DNA from: Betaproteobacteria bacterium
GTDB lineage: Bacteria; Pseudomonadota; Gammaproteobacteria; Burkholderiales; Ga0077523
Direction of reading: 5' to 3'
Length of the DNA: 64,000 nucleotides
Assembly (NCBI GenBank): GCA_016125475.1
Contig: WGLR01000017.1
Coordinates: forward strand, 56,820-120,819
Below the pieces are notes generated by a model that searched no databases, was not told where the DNA came from, and was given only the letters and a program-made list of their open reading frames with translations. Of this stretch, positions 45,193 through 53,424 are shown piece by piece. Position numbers and translations under genes: made by a program. Position 1 is the stretch's first letter. Each line of letters starts with the position of its first letter.

Positions 45193-46424
45193 ACCGGGGC
45201 GTGGCGATCACCGGCATCGGCGTCGTCGCCCCGCACGGGGACACCGCTGACCGGGTATTCGGCGCACTCCTCGACGGGGAGTCGGCGGTTCACCGCTGGG
45301 ATCGAGACGACGTTCCCCCGACAGTCGTCGCGAGTGCGCCGTTCGACGGCACGGCATGGTTCACGCGCCTCCAGTTGAGCGGGATGGATCGCGTGAGCCA
45401 GATGGCGGCCGTCGCGGCGGAGCGGGCGCGTGCGGACGCAGGGCTGGACCGCCTCGATTCCGGGAGCGGCCTGTTCGTCGGCACCGGCACCGGCGGGGCG
45501 ACGAGCGTGGACGACGGTTTCACGAGTCAGCGCAAATCGGGTCGGCTCTCGCCGCTCACGGTGCCCGCGAGCATGGCGAATGCGCCTGCCGCCCACATTG
45601 CGATCCGGGAAGGCATTCACGGCCCCGTCTACACGTACTCCGTCGCTTGTGCGTCCTCCGCGATCGCCATCGCCGAGGCTGCCAGGGCCATCCGGCGCGG
45701 CGACATCGACTTCGCCCTGGCCGGTGGCAGCGAGGCCCTGCTGGTGCCGGGTTTTGTCCGCGCGTGGCAGGCGATGCGCACGCTCGCGGATGCCGAGTCC
45801 GGCGTGCCCGCGCACGCGTGCCGACCCTTCAGCGCGGCCCGTACCGGTCTCGTGCTCGGCGAAGGGGCGGCGTTCCTGTTCCTGGAGCCCGTCGCGTCGG
45901 CGGCGGCGCGGGGCATCCGCATCTACGCGGAACTCGCGGGCAGTGGCGTCTCGTGCGATGCGACGCACCTCACGAAGCCCGACGCCTCCGGCCAGGTGCG
46001 TGCCTTGACCGCCGCACTGCGCGACAGCCACCTGACCCCCGAAGAGGTCGGGTACTGCAACGCGCACGGTACCGGCACGGTCGTGGGCGACGTCGTCGAG
46101 TGCGAGGCACTGCATCGCGTATGGGGCCACGCGCTGCCGTCGCTTGCGGTCAGTTCGACCAAGTCGATGCACGGGCACCTGCTCGGCGCAGCCGGCGCAC
46201 TGGAGGCGGTCGTCACCGCCATGTCCGTCTACAGACAGGCCGTTCCTCCGAGCATGCACTGCGAGGACCCGGATCCGGCCTGTGGCGTTCACCTCGTTCG
46301 GGAGTCCCGCGCGCGCGTGACGAACCTGGATGCCGCGATCAGCAACTCGTTCGCGTTCGGCGGCACGAATGCGGTGCTGGCCTTCCGGAGAGTCGATCCC
46401 GTGACGGGCGCACGTCCGTCCTGA
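45189..46424 (+). CDS. Beta-ketoacyl-ACP synthase (KAS I/II type)
   Basis: 411 residues, FabF-like thiolase fold with complete catalytic triad C154 (YSVACASSAIA), H293 (NAHGTGT) and H330 (STKSMHGHLLGAAGA). It condenses malonyl-ACP with an acyl group. Only one KAS, one ACP and one hydrolase are present, without reductases or a dehydratase, so it is not the housekeeping fatty-acid set; a specialised product such as a lipid tail or signalling molecule is more likely. It overlaps the ACP gene by four bases, indicating translational coupling. Confidence 0.93.
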   Translation: MNRGVAITGIGVVAPHGDTADRVFGALLDGESAVHRWDRDDVPPTVVASAPFDGTAWFTRLQLSGMDRVSQMAAVAAERARADAGLDRLDSGSGLFVGTGTGGATSVDDGFTSQRKSGRLSPLTVPASMANAPAAHIAIREGIHGPVYTYSVACASSAIAIAEAARAIRRGDIDFALAGGSEALLVPGFVRAWQAMRTLADAESGVPAHACRPFSAARTGLVLGEGAAFLFLEPVASAAARGIRIYAELAGSGVSCDATHLTKPDASGQVRALTAALRDSHLTPEEVGYCNAHGTGTVVGDVVECEALHRVWGHALPSLAVSSTKSMHGHLLGAAGALEAVVTAMSVYRQAVPPSMHCEDPDPACGVHLVRESRARVTNLDAAISNSFAFGGTNAVLAFRRVDPVTGARPS

Positions 46425-46669
46425 TGCCGTCGCCGGCGACCTGGAGGAAGCTGTCCGTGAAAATGTCATCCGCGGGGTCTGGCTTGCGTTCTTGCGTTAT
46501 CTGACGCCGGCGACGCACGGACGACACTGCGGTCCGGTCGGGCGTTCCAGGCTCCCCGGCGGTACCACCGCCGCCGCGGTCGTGTCAGAATGAAACGACT
46601 CGCCACGTGCCTCCCGGGCATGTGGGGGGTCTCGCACTGCACTCGCACAGGATGCCTGCACCGGAGCCC

Positions 46670-47623
46670 ATGACCAGACTGATTCGCAACGGCGTGTTCG
46701 CAACTGCCCTCGTGACGTTCCTGCTCGCTGCGACGGGATCCCTCGCCGCCGACCCCGGCACCAGCGACCCGCCCTGGAGCCCGCCTCCCGAGGGAGGCGT
46801 CAACTTCACGATCCACGGTATCGACAACGCGCCGGACCTGCACGGCGACATCAACGACCCCCAGCTCACCGTGTTCTTCGCGGGCAATCAGTACATGGTC
46901 GTCCATGACCTGATCGACGCGTTCCGGTCCGTTCACCCGGAGTATCGGCGCATCTTCGTGGAAACGCTCCCGCCGGGCATCCTGGCCCGCCAGATGGAGC
47001 AGGGCAGCCTGGTCGTCGGCAACATGAGGATCACGGTCCAGCCCGACGTGTACACGGCCGGCCGTGGCCGCATGGAGACTCTGCAGCGCGACAGGAACTG
47101 GTTCGTGCGCACGGAGCCCTACGCTCGCAACCGCCTCGCGATCATGACCGCGCTCGGCAATCCTCATGGCATCGCGGGATGGTCCGACCTTGCCGATCCG
47201 GGCATCACGGTGTGCATGCCGAATCCGGAGTGGGAAGGAATTGCGAAGAACGTGATCATCCCGGCGATCCGCACGACGGGCGGAGACGCCCTCGTCAGGA
47301 AGATCTACGAGGACAAGGCTCGCGAGAAATCCACGCATCTCACCCAGATCCATCACCGGCAGACGCCTCTGTGGATCATGCAGGGGAAATGCGAGGCGGG
47401 CGCCGTCTGGTACACGGAGGCCTATTTCCATGCGACGGTGAAACACCATCCGGTCAGTCTGGTGACGCTGCCCGACGACCAGAATCGTACCGCCACGTAC
47501 GTGGCCGGCCGCCTGCGCGATGCCCCGCATCCCGAGGCTGCGGACGCGTTTCTCGACTTCCTCGTAAGTGCCGAAGGCCAGGCGATCTATCGCCGGTACG
47601 GGTTCCTCCCGCCGGCGCCATAA
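46670..47623 (+). CDS. Periplasmic solute-binding protein, ModA/type-2 fold, without cognate transporter
   Basis: 317 residues from ATG 46670 with a Sec signal peptide (about 1-26, LLAATGSLAA). The mature chain has the ModA/PBP2 layout: QLTVFFAGNQYMVVHDLIDAF at the start, WSDLADPGITVCMPNPEW (ligand-site turn), GGDALVRKIYEDKA, and C-terminal AADAFLDFLVSAEGQAIYRRYGF typical of molybdate/iron-type binding proteins. No permease or ATPase follows; instead a tetraheme cytochrome starts 12 bp later. The ligand is unknown. Confidence 0.88.
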   Translation: MTRLIRNGVFATALVTFLLAATGSLAADPGTSDPPWSPPPEGGVNFTIHGIDNAPDLHGDINDPQLTVFFAGNQYMVVHDLIDAFRSVHPEYRRIFVETLPPGILARQMEQGSLVVGNMRITVQPDVYTAGRGRMETLQRDRNWFVRTEPYARNRLAIMTALGNPHGIAGWSDLADPGITVCMPNPEWEGIAKNVIIPAIRTTGGDALVRKIYEDKAREKSTHLTQIHHRQTPLWIMQGKCEAGAVWYTEAYFHATVKHHPVSLVTLPDDQNRTATYVAGRLRDAPHPEAADAFLDFLVSAEGQAIYRRYGFLPPAP

Positions 47624-47635
47624 CTCGTAACCGTC

Positions 47636-49171
47636 ATGAACCCGAACAGATTCCGAAGTGCCGCATCGCTCAGGCTCACGCTCGCCGGGCTCGTGCTCGT
47701 GACCGCCGGCGCCGGCCTCGCCATGAAGTCGAGCTGGTCCGACGATACGGCGGATTCGGTCATCTTCCACGGCAACGGCAAGGCGCCAGGGTGTGTCGTA
47801 TGTCACGGTGCCCACGGTGAAGGGGGTGGGAATGGTGCCTTTCCGAGAATAGGGGGCCAGCCCGCCGCCTATCTGGAGGCGCAGCTTCGCGCGATTCGTG
47901 ACGGACAGCGCGCCAATGCCGTGATGGCGCCTTCCGTGGCAGGACTCGACGATGACCGGCTGCGCGCGATCGCGCAGTATTTCAGCAGACAGGAAGTGGG
48001 GACATACCCACCCGCACCCGAAGCGTCACAGGCTCGGACGAGTCGCGGGTACAGGCTCGTCATGTTCGGCGACTGGGACCACGGCGTGCCTGCCTGCGCC
48101 GACTGCCACGGACCCGCCCTGAACGGGGTGGCGCCGGCCATTCCGGGGCTCACCGGGCAGACGGCCGGATACCTGTCCGCACAGCTGGACGCCTACCGGA
48201 ACGGACAGCGCCCCGCGAACGCGCTCGGCCTCATGCCGCGCGTCGCACGAGGGCTGTCTCCCGACGACATAACTGCCGTGTCGACCTACATCGCCACGCT
48301 GCGCCCGGGCGGAGTCATGGAGGCTCCGGCCGCACCCGAAGCGGCGAGCTGGAAGCCCCGGGCACAGTCTCCCGAGGACTTCACCCCGCCCCCCGATACG
48401 GCGATTCCCGAGGGGCCGTACGGCGACATGATTCGCCTCGGCGAGAGCATCTTCAACGATACGCCGACTGGTGCCTCGAAGTACGTTCGCAACGACCTCA
48501 GCTGCCGGAACTGTCATCTCGACCGCGGTCGACTCGCGAGTTCCTCTCCCATGTGGGCAGCCTACGTCCACTATCCGGAGTACCGGAAGAAGAACAGGCT
48601 CGTGAACACGATGCAGATGCGCATCCAGGGCTGTTTCCGGTACAGCGAGAACGGCATCGTCCCGCCCTCCGACAGCCCGGAGATCACCGCACTGGTCACG
48701 TACTTCCACTGGCTGTCGACGGGGCTCCCCGTAGGCATCAAGCCCCCGGCGTCGGGCTATCGTCGACTGCCTCCACCCACCGGGACTCCCGATCGGGGCA
48801 GGGGCGCCGTGGTGTATGCGGCGAACTGCGCGATGTGCCATGGCGAGGACGGCCAGGGTCGCGTGGCGGGCGGGCGTGTCGTGTTCCCGCCACTGTGGGG
48901 GCCTCGATCGTTCAACTGGGGTGCGGGCATGCATCAGGTCGACATGGCGGCCGCCTTCATCAGGGCGAACATGCCCTACGGTGCCGGTGGCACGCTCAGC
49001 GAGCAGGACGCCTGGGACGTTGCCGCCTACGTCAACAGCCACGACCGTCCGCAGGATCCTCGCTTCGTGGACGACGTCGAGACCACGCGCGAGAAGTTCC
49101 ACGCGAAGCACAGGTTCGGCTATTACGGCCGGGACGTGGAAGGCGTGACGCTCGGAACCCCTGCGCACTGA
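47636..49171 (+). CDS. Tetraheme c-type cytochrome: diheme cytochrome c4-like part plus TsdA-like part
   Basis: 511 residues with a signal peptide (LTLAGLVLVTAGAGLA) and four CxxCH motifs: CVVCH 53-57, CADCH 154-158, CRNCH 290-294, CAMCH 398-402. Residues about 40-225 look like tandem class I/c4 domains (GGQPAAYLEAQLRAIRDGQRAN repeated as GYLSAQLDAYRNGQRPAN). Residues about 262-480 resemble thiosulfate dehydrogenase TsdA: NDLSCRNCHLDRGR, and C333 in QGCFRYSENG at the place of the TsdA cysteine heme ligand. It is periplasmic and probably oxidises a sulfur or similar compound. Paired with the binding protein (12-bp gap). Confidence 0.87.
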   Translation: MNPNRFRSAASLRLTLAGLVLVTAGAGLAMKSSWSDDTADSVIFHGNGKAPGCVVCHGAHGEGGGNGAFPRIGGQPAAYLEAQLRAIRDGQRANAVMAPSVAGLDDDRLRAIAQYFSRQEVGTYPPAPEASQARTSRGYRLVMFGDWDHGVPACADCHGPALNGVAPAIPGLTGQTAGYLSAQLDAYRNGQRPANALGLMPRVARGLSPDDITAVSTYIATLRPGGVMEAPAAPEAASWKPRAQSPEDFTPPPDTAIPEGPYGDMIRLGESIFNDTPTGASKYVRNDLSCRNCHLDRGRLASSSPMWAAYVHYPEYRKKNRLVNTMQMRIQGCFRYSENGIVPPSDSPEITALVTYFHWLSTGLPVGIKPPASGYRRLPPPTGTPDRGRGAVVYAANCAMCHGEDGQGRVAGGRVVFPPLWGPRSFNWGAGMHQVDMAAAFIRANMPYGAGGTLSEQDAWDVAAYVNSHDRPQDPRFVDDVETTREKFHAKHRFGYYGRDVEGVTLGTPAH

Positions 49172-49566
49172 GCTGGTGGCCCTGGTGACAGGTCACCGTC
49201 GATAACCACGTCACGCGTCCGGGACGCGAGGCGATCGGGCGCGCGGTCGCACCGGTTCGCGTTGCATGAATCCGGAGCGGTCCTGCCGCACGTTCACGCA
49301 TTCCCGGGCCGGCGCGGACTCGACCTGCTGCACTGCGTTCGCGACGAGTCGGCCGGGTTCCCGTCACGTGATGAACGAGATACGCCATTCCAGGCACGGA
49401 AAGAATCCCCGGTTCGGGCGCGGGCAGCGGAATGATGCCGAAGCCCCACTCGATTCCTGGATGGGCCGCGATTTCGCGAGTCGAGAACTCGATGGACGTC
49501 AGCCAGGCTGCCGCGAGCGAAGTGCTTTCGACGGTGACGCCGGTCAGGGCACTTGATCTCGCGCAA
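49172..49566. other. Intergenic region upstream of the PEP-CTERM promoter
   Basis: About 400 bp with no plausible gene. A short inverted repeat, GGTGAC-N2-GTCACC, lies about 15 bp past the cytochrome stop. No T-run follows. I see no obvious terminator. Confidence 0.4.
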
Positions 49567-49596
49567 TTGCAGCACAGAGGTTCCTTTCTAGACTGC
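49567..49596 (+). promoter_or_regulatory. Predicted sigma-70 promoter of the PEP-CTERM gene
   Basis: TTGCAG (49567-49572), 16-bp spacer, TAGACT (49589-49594), within CTTTCTAGACTGC shared exactly with 44032-44044. Start near 49601, about 42 nt before the ATG; AGGAAGGAGA precedes the ATG. Confidence 0.55.
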
Positions 49597-49642
49597 GCCT
49601 TCATGTATCCAAACACGAAGCGGTAGGAAGGAGACCTCCACC

Positions 49643-50758
49643 ATGCGGATATTCCGGCCTGTGGTCGCCGTTGCGGCGATTCTCGTCAGCCATGCGGCAG
49701 CGGCGCTGACACTCGTGTCCGACGGCTCGGACGGGGCGTTCCACCCGACGTCCAGCGTGACGCTCGATCTGCCCGACGACGGCGTCTTCAATTTCACGAC
49801 CATCGACATACCGGACGGGGTGACCGTGAGATTTCGCCGCAATGCCGGGAATACGCCAGTCGTCCTCCTCGCGACCGGGGCCGTATCGGTTTCCGGCGTG
49901 ATCGACGTGTCGGCGGGTTCCGTGAGTCTCGCGGACCTGACGGATCCGAACGTCGGCTACATCCGGCCCGCGACCACGAGCACCGGAGGTCCCGGCGGTG
50001 GAATCGGCGGTCAGGCCGGTGTCGGCGACACGACATGCGCGGACCCGTCGTGCCGCGACGCCACGGCGGGAACCGGGCCGTCGCCCGGTCTTCCCGGACC
50101 GACGCCGACTCACACGGGCCTCAAGGTGTACGGCGTGTCGGGCGGAGGCGGCGGCATGGCGACCGACGGACTCGCGGCCGTCCGCTACACGGACGGCGTC
50201 GCGGGAAGCCCCGCGGTGCCGTTTCCCGAGCCCTTCACGGGCGGGTCGGGTGGCGGTGGCGGAAGCGGCTGGTACTTCTTCGGCGTCCAGCTTGGCGGTG
50301 GGGCGGGGGGCGGTGGAGGCGGTGCGCTCCAGATCTCGACGTCCGACACGATCACCGTGGACGGAAGCCTCCTCGCGCTCGGCGCCAATGGTGGCTGGTC
50401 GTTCGCGAACGTGGGCGGCATGGGCGGCCCCGGAGGGGGCGGCAGCGGCGGCAACATCGTGCTCGACGGTGCGTCGGTCACCCTGATGCCCACGGCGCTC
50501 GTCGACGCAACCGGAGGATTCGGCGGCGGGCTCAGCACGCAGACCTACACGCTGGATCCCCGGGCGTTCGAGAACGGTGCGCGCGGCGGAACCGGTTATC
50601 TGTACATATCCGGGGGACAGGTCGTGCTCGACGGAACGTTGAACGCGACAGTGGTCGCCGTGCCGGAACCGGGAAGTGTCGCGCTCATGGCCGGTGGTCT
50701 GGTGGTGATGCTTCTCGCTCTTGGAAAGAGGGCTCGCCACGAGATGCGCCCGGCCTGA
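49643..50758 (+). CDS. Glycine-rich PEP-CTERM exported protein
   Basis: 371 residues. Signal peptide to about 21 (VAAILVSHAAA). A beta-rich domain (SVTLDLPDDGVFNFTTIDIP, TVRFRRNAGNTPVVLLATG) is followed by glycine-rich blocks (GGSGGGGGSG, GGGAGGGGGGALQIS, GGPGGGGSGGNIVLDG) spaced by pectate-lyase-like IxVDGSLLALGANGG strands. The C-terminus VVAVPEPGSVALMAGG with hydrophobic helix and KRARHEMRP is a PEP-CTERM sorting signal. It is likely an exopolysaccharide-associated or surface adhesin-like protein. The glycine tracts are the longest low-complexity stretch here. Confidence 0.88.
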   Translation: MRIFRPVVAVAAILVSHAAAALTLVSDGSDGAFHPTSSVTLDLPDDGVFNFTTIDIPDGVTVRFRRNAGNTPVVLLATGAVSVSGVIDVSAGSVSLADLTDPNVGYIRPATTSTGGPGGGIGGQAGVGDTTCADPSCRDATAGTGPSPGLPGPTPTHTGLKVYGVSGGGGGMATDGLAAVRYTDGVAGSPAVPFPEPFTGGSGGGGGSGWYFFGVQLGGGAGGGGGGALQISTSDTITVDGSLLALGANGGWSFANVGGMGGPGGGGSGGNIVLDGASVTLMPTALVDATGGFGGGLSTQTYTLDPRAFENGARGGTGYLYISGGQVVLDGTLNATVVAVPEPGSVALMAGGLVVMLLALGKRARHEMRPA

Positions 50759-50829
50759 CGTCCGTCACGGCCACGCAACGCTTCGCCGGTACGCGGCAGT
50801 CACGACGAGTCGTGCACCAAATCGTGCGA

Positions 50830-51249
50830 TCAGTGGCTCGCCGTTCCGAAGGTCGCGATCACGACGCCGAGCAGCAGAAGGTCGGAAAGGAAGGACACGA
50901 GCAGCACCTTCAGCACGGTCCCGAGCTGCCTGAGCGACGCGTCCTCCAGCGTGCGTGTGTCGCCCCGCACGATGAACAGGGCGAGTCGTGCCATCGCACC
51001 GATTTCGCGGGGCGAGTAGAGAGTGTTCAGGCTCGCACCTGTCGCCCCCATCTACGTGAGGACGGCCGGGTGCGGCGTCGAGCGGTTCGATGGTGCCGTC
51101 CACCAGAGCCAGCGCATGACGGGTCGGCCCAGTGATGCGTACACGGCAGGGTCGCGCTCGTGCAGTCGAGTCAGGAAGCGGGCCAGGCACACGAGCCACA
51201 GTGCGGCCGTGGTCATCGCGACTGCCATGAGTGCAAGGAAGACGGGCAT
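50830..51249 (-). pseudogene. UspB-like small membrane protein interrupted by an in-frame TAG
   Basis: The frame from ATG 51249 gives an N-terminal transmembrane helix (MPVFLALMAVAMTTAALWLV) and LARFLTRLHERDPAVYASLG, stops at TAG 51052-51054, and continues in the same frame with MGATGASLNTLYSPREIGAM, then LALFIVRGDTRTLED and a second membrane helix (VSFLSDLLLLGVVIATF). The two-helix layout and RDxxxYxxxG and terminal-helix pattern resemble universal stress protein B. A restart at ATG 51051, directly after TAG, could instead make two polypeptides. Either a nonsense mutation or stop-restart; similarity is weak. Confidence 0.5.
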
Positions 51250-51853
51250 GGGTTCTTTCCGGCGACGAGTTCCTGCACATAGCGACACCGCACCGCGGGC
51301 ACTTTAGCCCTGGCGAAATCAGGGGATCGGCGGTCGCGATGGAAATGCCCCCGTACCGCGAAGTTGGCCCCGGTCGGGTGTGCCGAGTTCGTAACGCTCG
51401 GTTGGCCGGCTGGCGCCTGCGAGCGCTTCTGGCACTTTCCGAAGATGCCGATTCGTCTCGAGGGGAGACATTCCGGGCGGCGGAACGGCCGCACCATGCT
51501 TCTCCAGGTCCGGATGACGGCATGGCGATCGTGGGGCGGGGAATCAGTCCGCGACGCCGCCCGGACGCTCTCGTGGCCAATCTCTCACCCGTCCCCGTAG
51601 AGTCGACGCGCCTGCTTCTCGCGTCGGGCGCACCGTTCATATCGGGAACATGCAGGCTTCCGCGCATGCGGGTTCGACACGCGATCGAGCGTGGCGGCGC
51701 GAGTTGCTGCCAGGCTTCAGCGTGCGCTCCAGGAGAGTCCGCCGTCGGCACCGCAACCAGACCGAACCCGCGGGCCGCGACACGGTGCGTCGATGTTTCT
51801 TCACTGCGGTGCCGATGGCGACGGGATGGCTGTCTCCGTTGCCATCCGCGCGT
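51250..51853. other. Intergenic region without a recognised gene
   Basis: About 600 bp between the broken UspB-like gene and the secreted protein gene. Frames give only Arg-rich, low-information translations. No repeat or terminator of note. Confidence 0.35.
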
Positions 51854-53002
51854 TCATCTGGCGCGTCGCAACGGCTCTCCCGGAACGCCGAGGTCTCGCT
51901 CCGGGTTCAGATCGGGGTCGTCGGACAGCACGTAGGTTCCGTCCCGCAGCTTCCATGCGTGGCGGTAGTTCTGACTGAGTTCCACGGCGTGACCCGAGTC
52001 GGGATCCTGCCACGCGTCGACTTCCCCGATGCCCCGGACCGCATTGGCCTGGCCTGCGTCCCGCATGGCGCCACGGTTCTCGAACCCGCGCTGTCGCATC
52101 TCCATGACTTCGCGGGCGGTCTCCGACTGAATGCGGCTGATGCGCCCGGCGGTCTCGGCGTCCTGACGATTCATCGAAGCGTTGGCCTGCGCAATGCGCT
52201 GTGCCCAGGCCGGGTCCAGCCGCAGTGTTTCCCATATCGCGTCGAACCGGCGCTGGGGTGGTTCGCCCGTGGGCACCCGCCATGCCAGCACGCCCATGGA
52301 CTGGCCCGTGACATTTCCGACATGGCGCAGGGCCGGATCCTGCGGGACATTTCTCGTGAAACGGACGCTGACCGCGAGCAGCTCGTTCCACGACCGTCCG
52401 TCCGCGTCGTACGAGATGAGTGCCTGTCCCGTCTCGATGCGTGTGCCCGTCGCGATCATGCCGTAGGACTGGACCTGCTCGGGCACGGACTTGTCGGGAC
52501 GTGGCTTGAATCCAAGCCATCGTGCCCCCGGCCGGTGCCGCTGTACCCAGCCCTGCAGGTAGTTGGCGGTGTCGGCCCAGGGGGCGAACGGGCAGGTGGG
52601 CATCGCGGCGCCCTGGAACGTGAAGCCCCAGTTCTCGCCCGGAAGGAGTTCGATGACACCGCGGCCATCGGGAGCGTCGGCCCGGACCACCGGCAAAGGT
52701 TGCAGCACCCCGCATTCGCGCTGGCGCGGCCACGCCATGCCGGACTGTACCCGCCAGCCGGCCGGCAGCATGAGTCCTGCCGCGCGCATCGGGCGCTCGA
52801 ATCCCTGCCGGTCGATCACGTCGACGGACTGGACGCGGAACGCGTCCTTGCGCGGAGGCGACCCCGGTGCCGCGTGGGCGACGGGCACGAGAACCATCGC
52901 AAGCGCCAGCGAACGCAGGGTGCCGGTGAAGCGGGGTCTGTCCCCCGGGTGCGAAGACTGCCGCATCCGGTTGTCCCTCGTGATCGTGCGCGAGTGTTGC
53001 AT
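51854..53002 (-). CDS. Secreted protein of unknown function
   Basis: 382 residues from ATG 53002, chosen because AGGAGCG precedes it; an alternative ATG is at 52966. Signal peptide with a long basic N-region and hydrophobic core LRSLALAMVLVPVAHAAP. The mature protein is soluble: GWRVQSGMAWPRQRECGVL, a long Gln/Glu/Arg helix (AQRIAQANASMNRQDAETAGRISR and neighbours, probably coiled coil about 265-315), and a C-terminal tail VELSQNYRHAWKLRDGTYVL ending with SDDPDLNPERDLG. No recognised catalytic motif. Possibly an envelope protein. Confidence 0.75.
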   Translation of the reverse strand: MQHSRTITRDNRMRQSSHPGDRPRFTGTLRSLALAMVLVPVAHAAPGSPPRKDAFRVQSVDVIDRQGFERPMRAAGLMLPAGWRVQSGMAWPRQRECGVLQPLPVVRADAPDGRGVIELLPGENWGFTFQGAAMPTCPFAPWADTANYLQGWVQRHRPGARWLGFKPRPDKSVPEQVQSYGMIATGTRIETGQALISYDADGRSWNELLAVSVRFTRNVPQDPALRHVGNVTGQSMGVLAWRVPTGEPPQRRFDAIWETLRLDPAWAQRIAQANASMNRQDAETAGRISRIQSETAREVMEMRQRGFENRGAMRDAGQANAVRGIGEVDAWQDPDSGHAVELSQNYRHAWKLRDGTYVLSDDPDLNPERDLGVPGEPLRRAR

Positions 53003-53377
53003 CGGAGTCGCTCCTGTTCTTTCGGTTGCAGGCCGTCGGACGACCGCGCTACGTGTCGCGCGGCAAATGTCGAGACATGTTCCGGATATTACATTTCTTT
53101 CAACGGATGCTCGGGAATCGGAACACGTGGTTCCAGAGTGGTGGGGGGGGCTCATGACGAGCGCCATCCCTTCAACCGGAATGCCTTGCACAGGGATGCG
53201 GCGGGCCCGAGCCCTGGTCGATCCACGGAAGTGCGTTCCGCGGTCCGGAAATGCAAATGCGCAAGCCTGACCCCTCTTTCCGACCCCAATTTCTTCGGAC
53301 TCCGATGCCGATTCGTGCCGACGTTCCGGCGGGTGTTGCGGAAGGGGGGGGCGGGAGAATCCGGCGCGGAAACGAAA
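53003..53377. other. Intergenic region with a stray RAYT end
   Basis: About 375 bp between the secreted protein's start and the porin terminator. No gene. It contains an isolated RAYT-end motif (53261-53274) and a G-run (53346-53350). A 9-bp A/T-rich patch near 53085 may belong to the leftward promoter. Confidence 0.45.
53261..53274 (-). repeat. Solitary copy of the RAYT-element end motif
   Basis: GCAAGCCTGACCCC is identical to the inner-to-outer end of the left repeat of the RAYT unit (reverse complement of 7838-7851), 45 kb away. No partner repeat or transposase is next to it, so it is a REP-like solo site or remnant. Confidence 0.5.
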
Positions 53378-53401
53378 GCGGCCACCCCGCAGGGTGGCCG
53401 C
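53378..53401 (-). terminator. Intrinsic terminator of the porin gene
   Basis: A perfect stem of ten base pairs, GCGGCCACCC pairing with GGGTGGCCGC, loop of four, followed on the minus strand by TTTCGTTTC. It lies 24 bp past the porin stop. Confidence 0.8.
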
Positions 53402-53424
53402 CAGGCGTGAAACGAAGATGGTGC

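Noticed and set aside
46011..46050. CCTGACCCCC inside the ketosynthase gene resembling the RAYT end motif
   Set aside because: Only a few bases match and it lies in conserved coding sequence, so coincidence is likely.
49551..49575. Sigma-54 (-24/-12) promoter upstream of the PEP-CTERM gene
   Set aside because: GGCAC and TTGCA are present but their spacing is 19 instead of 10 bases; a sigma-70 promoter fits better.
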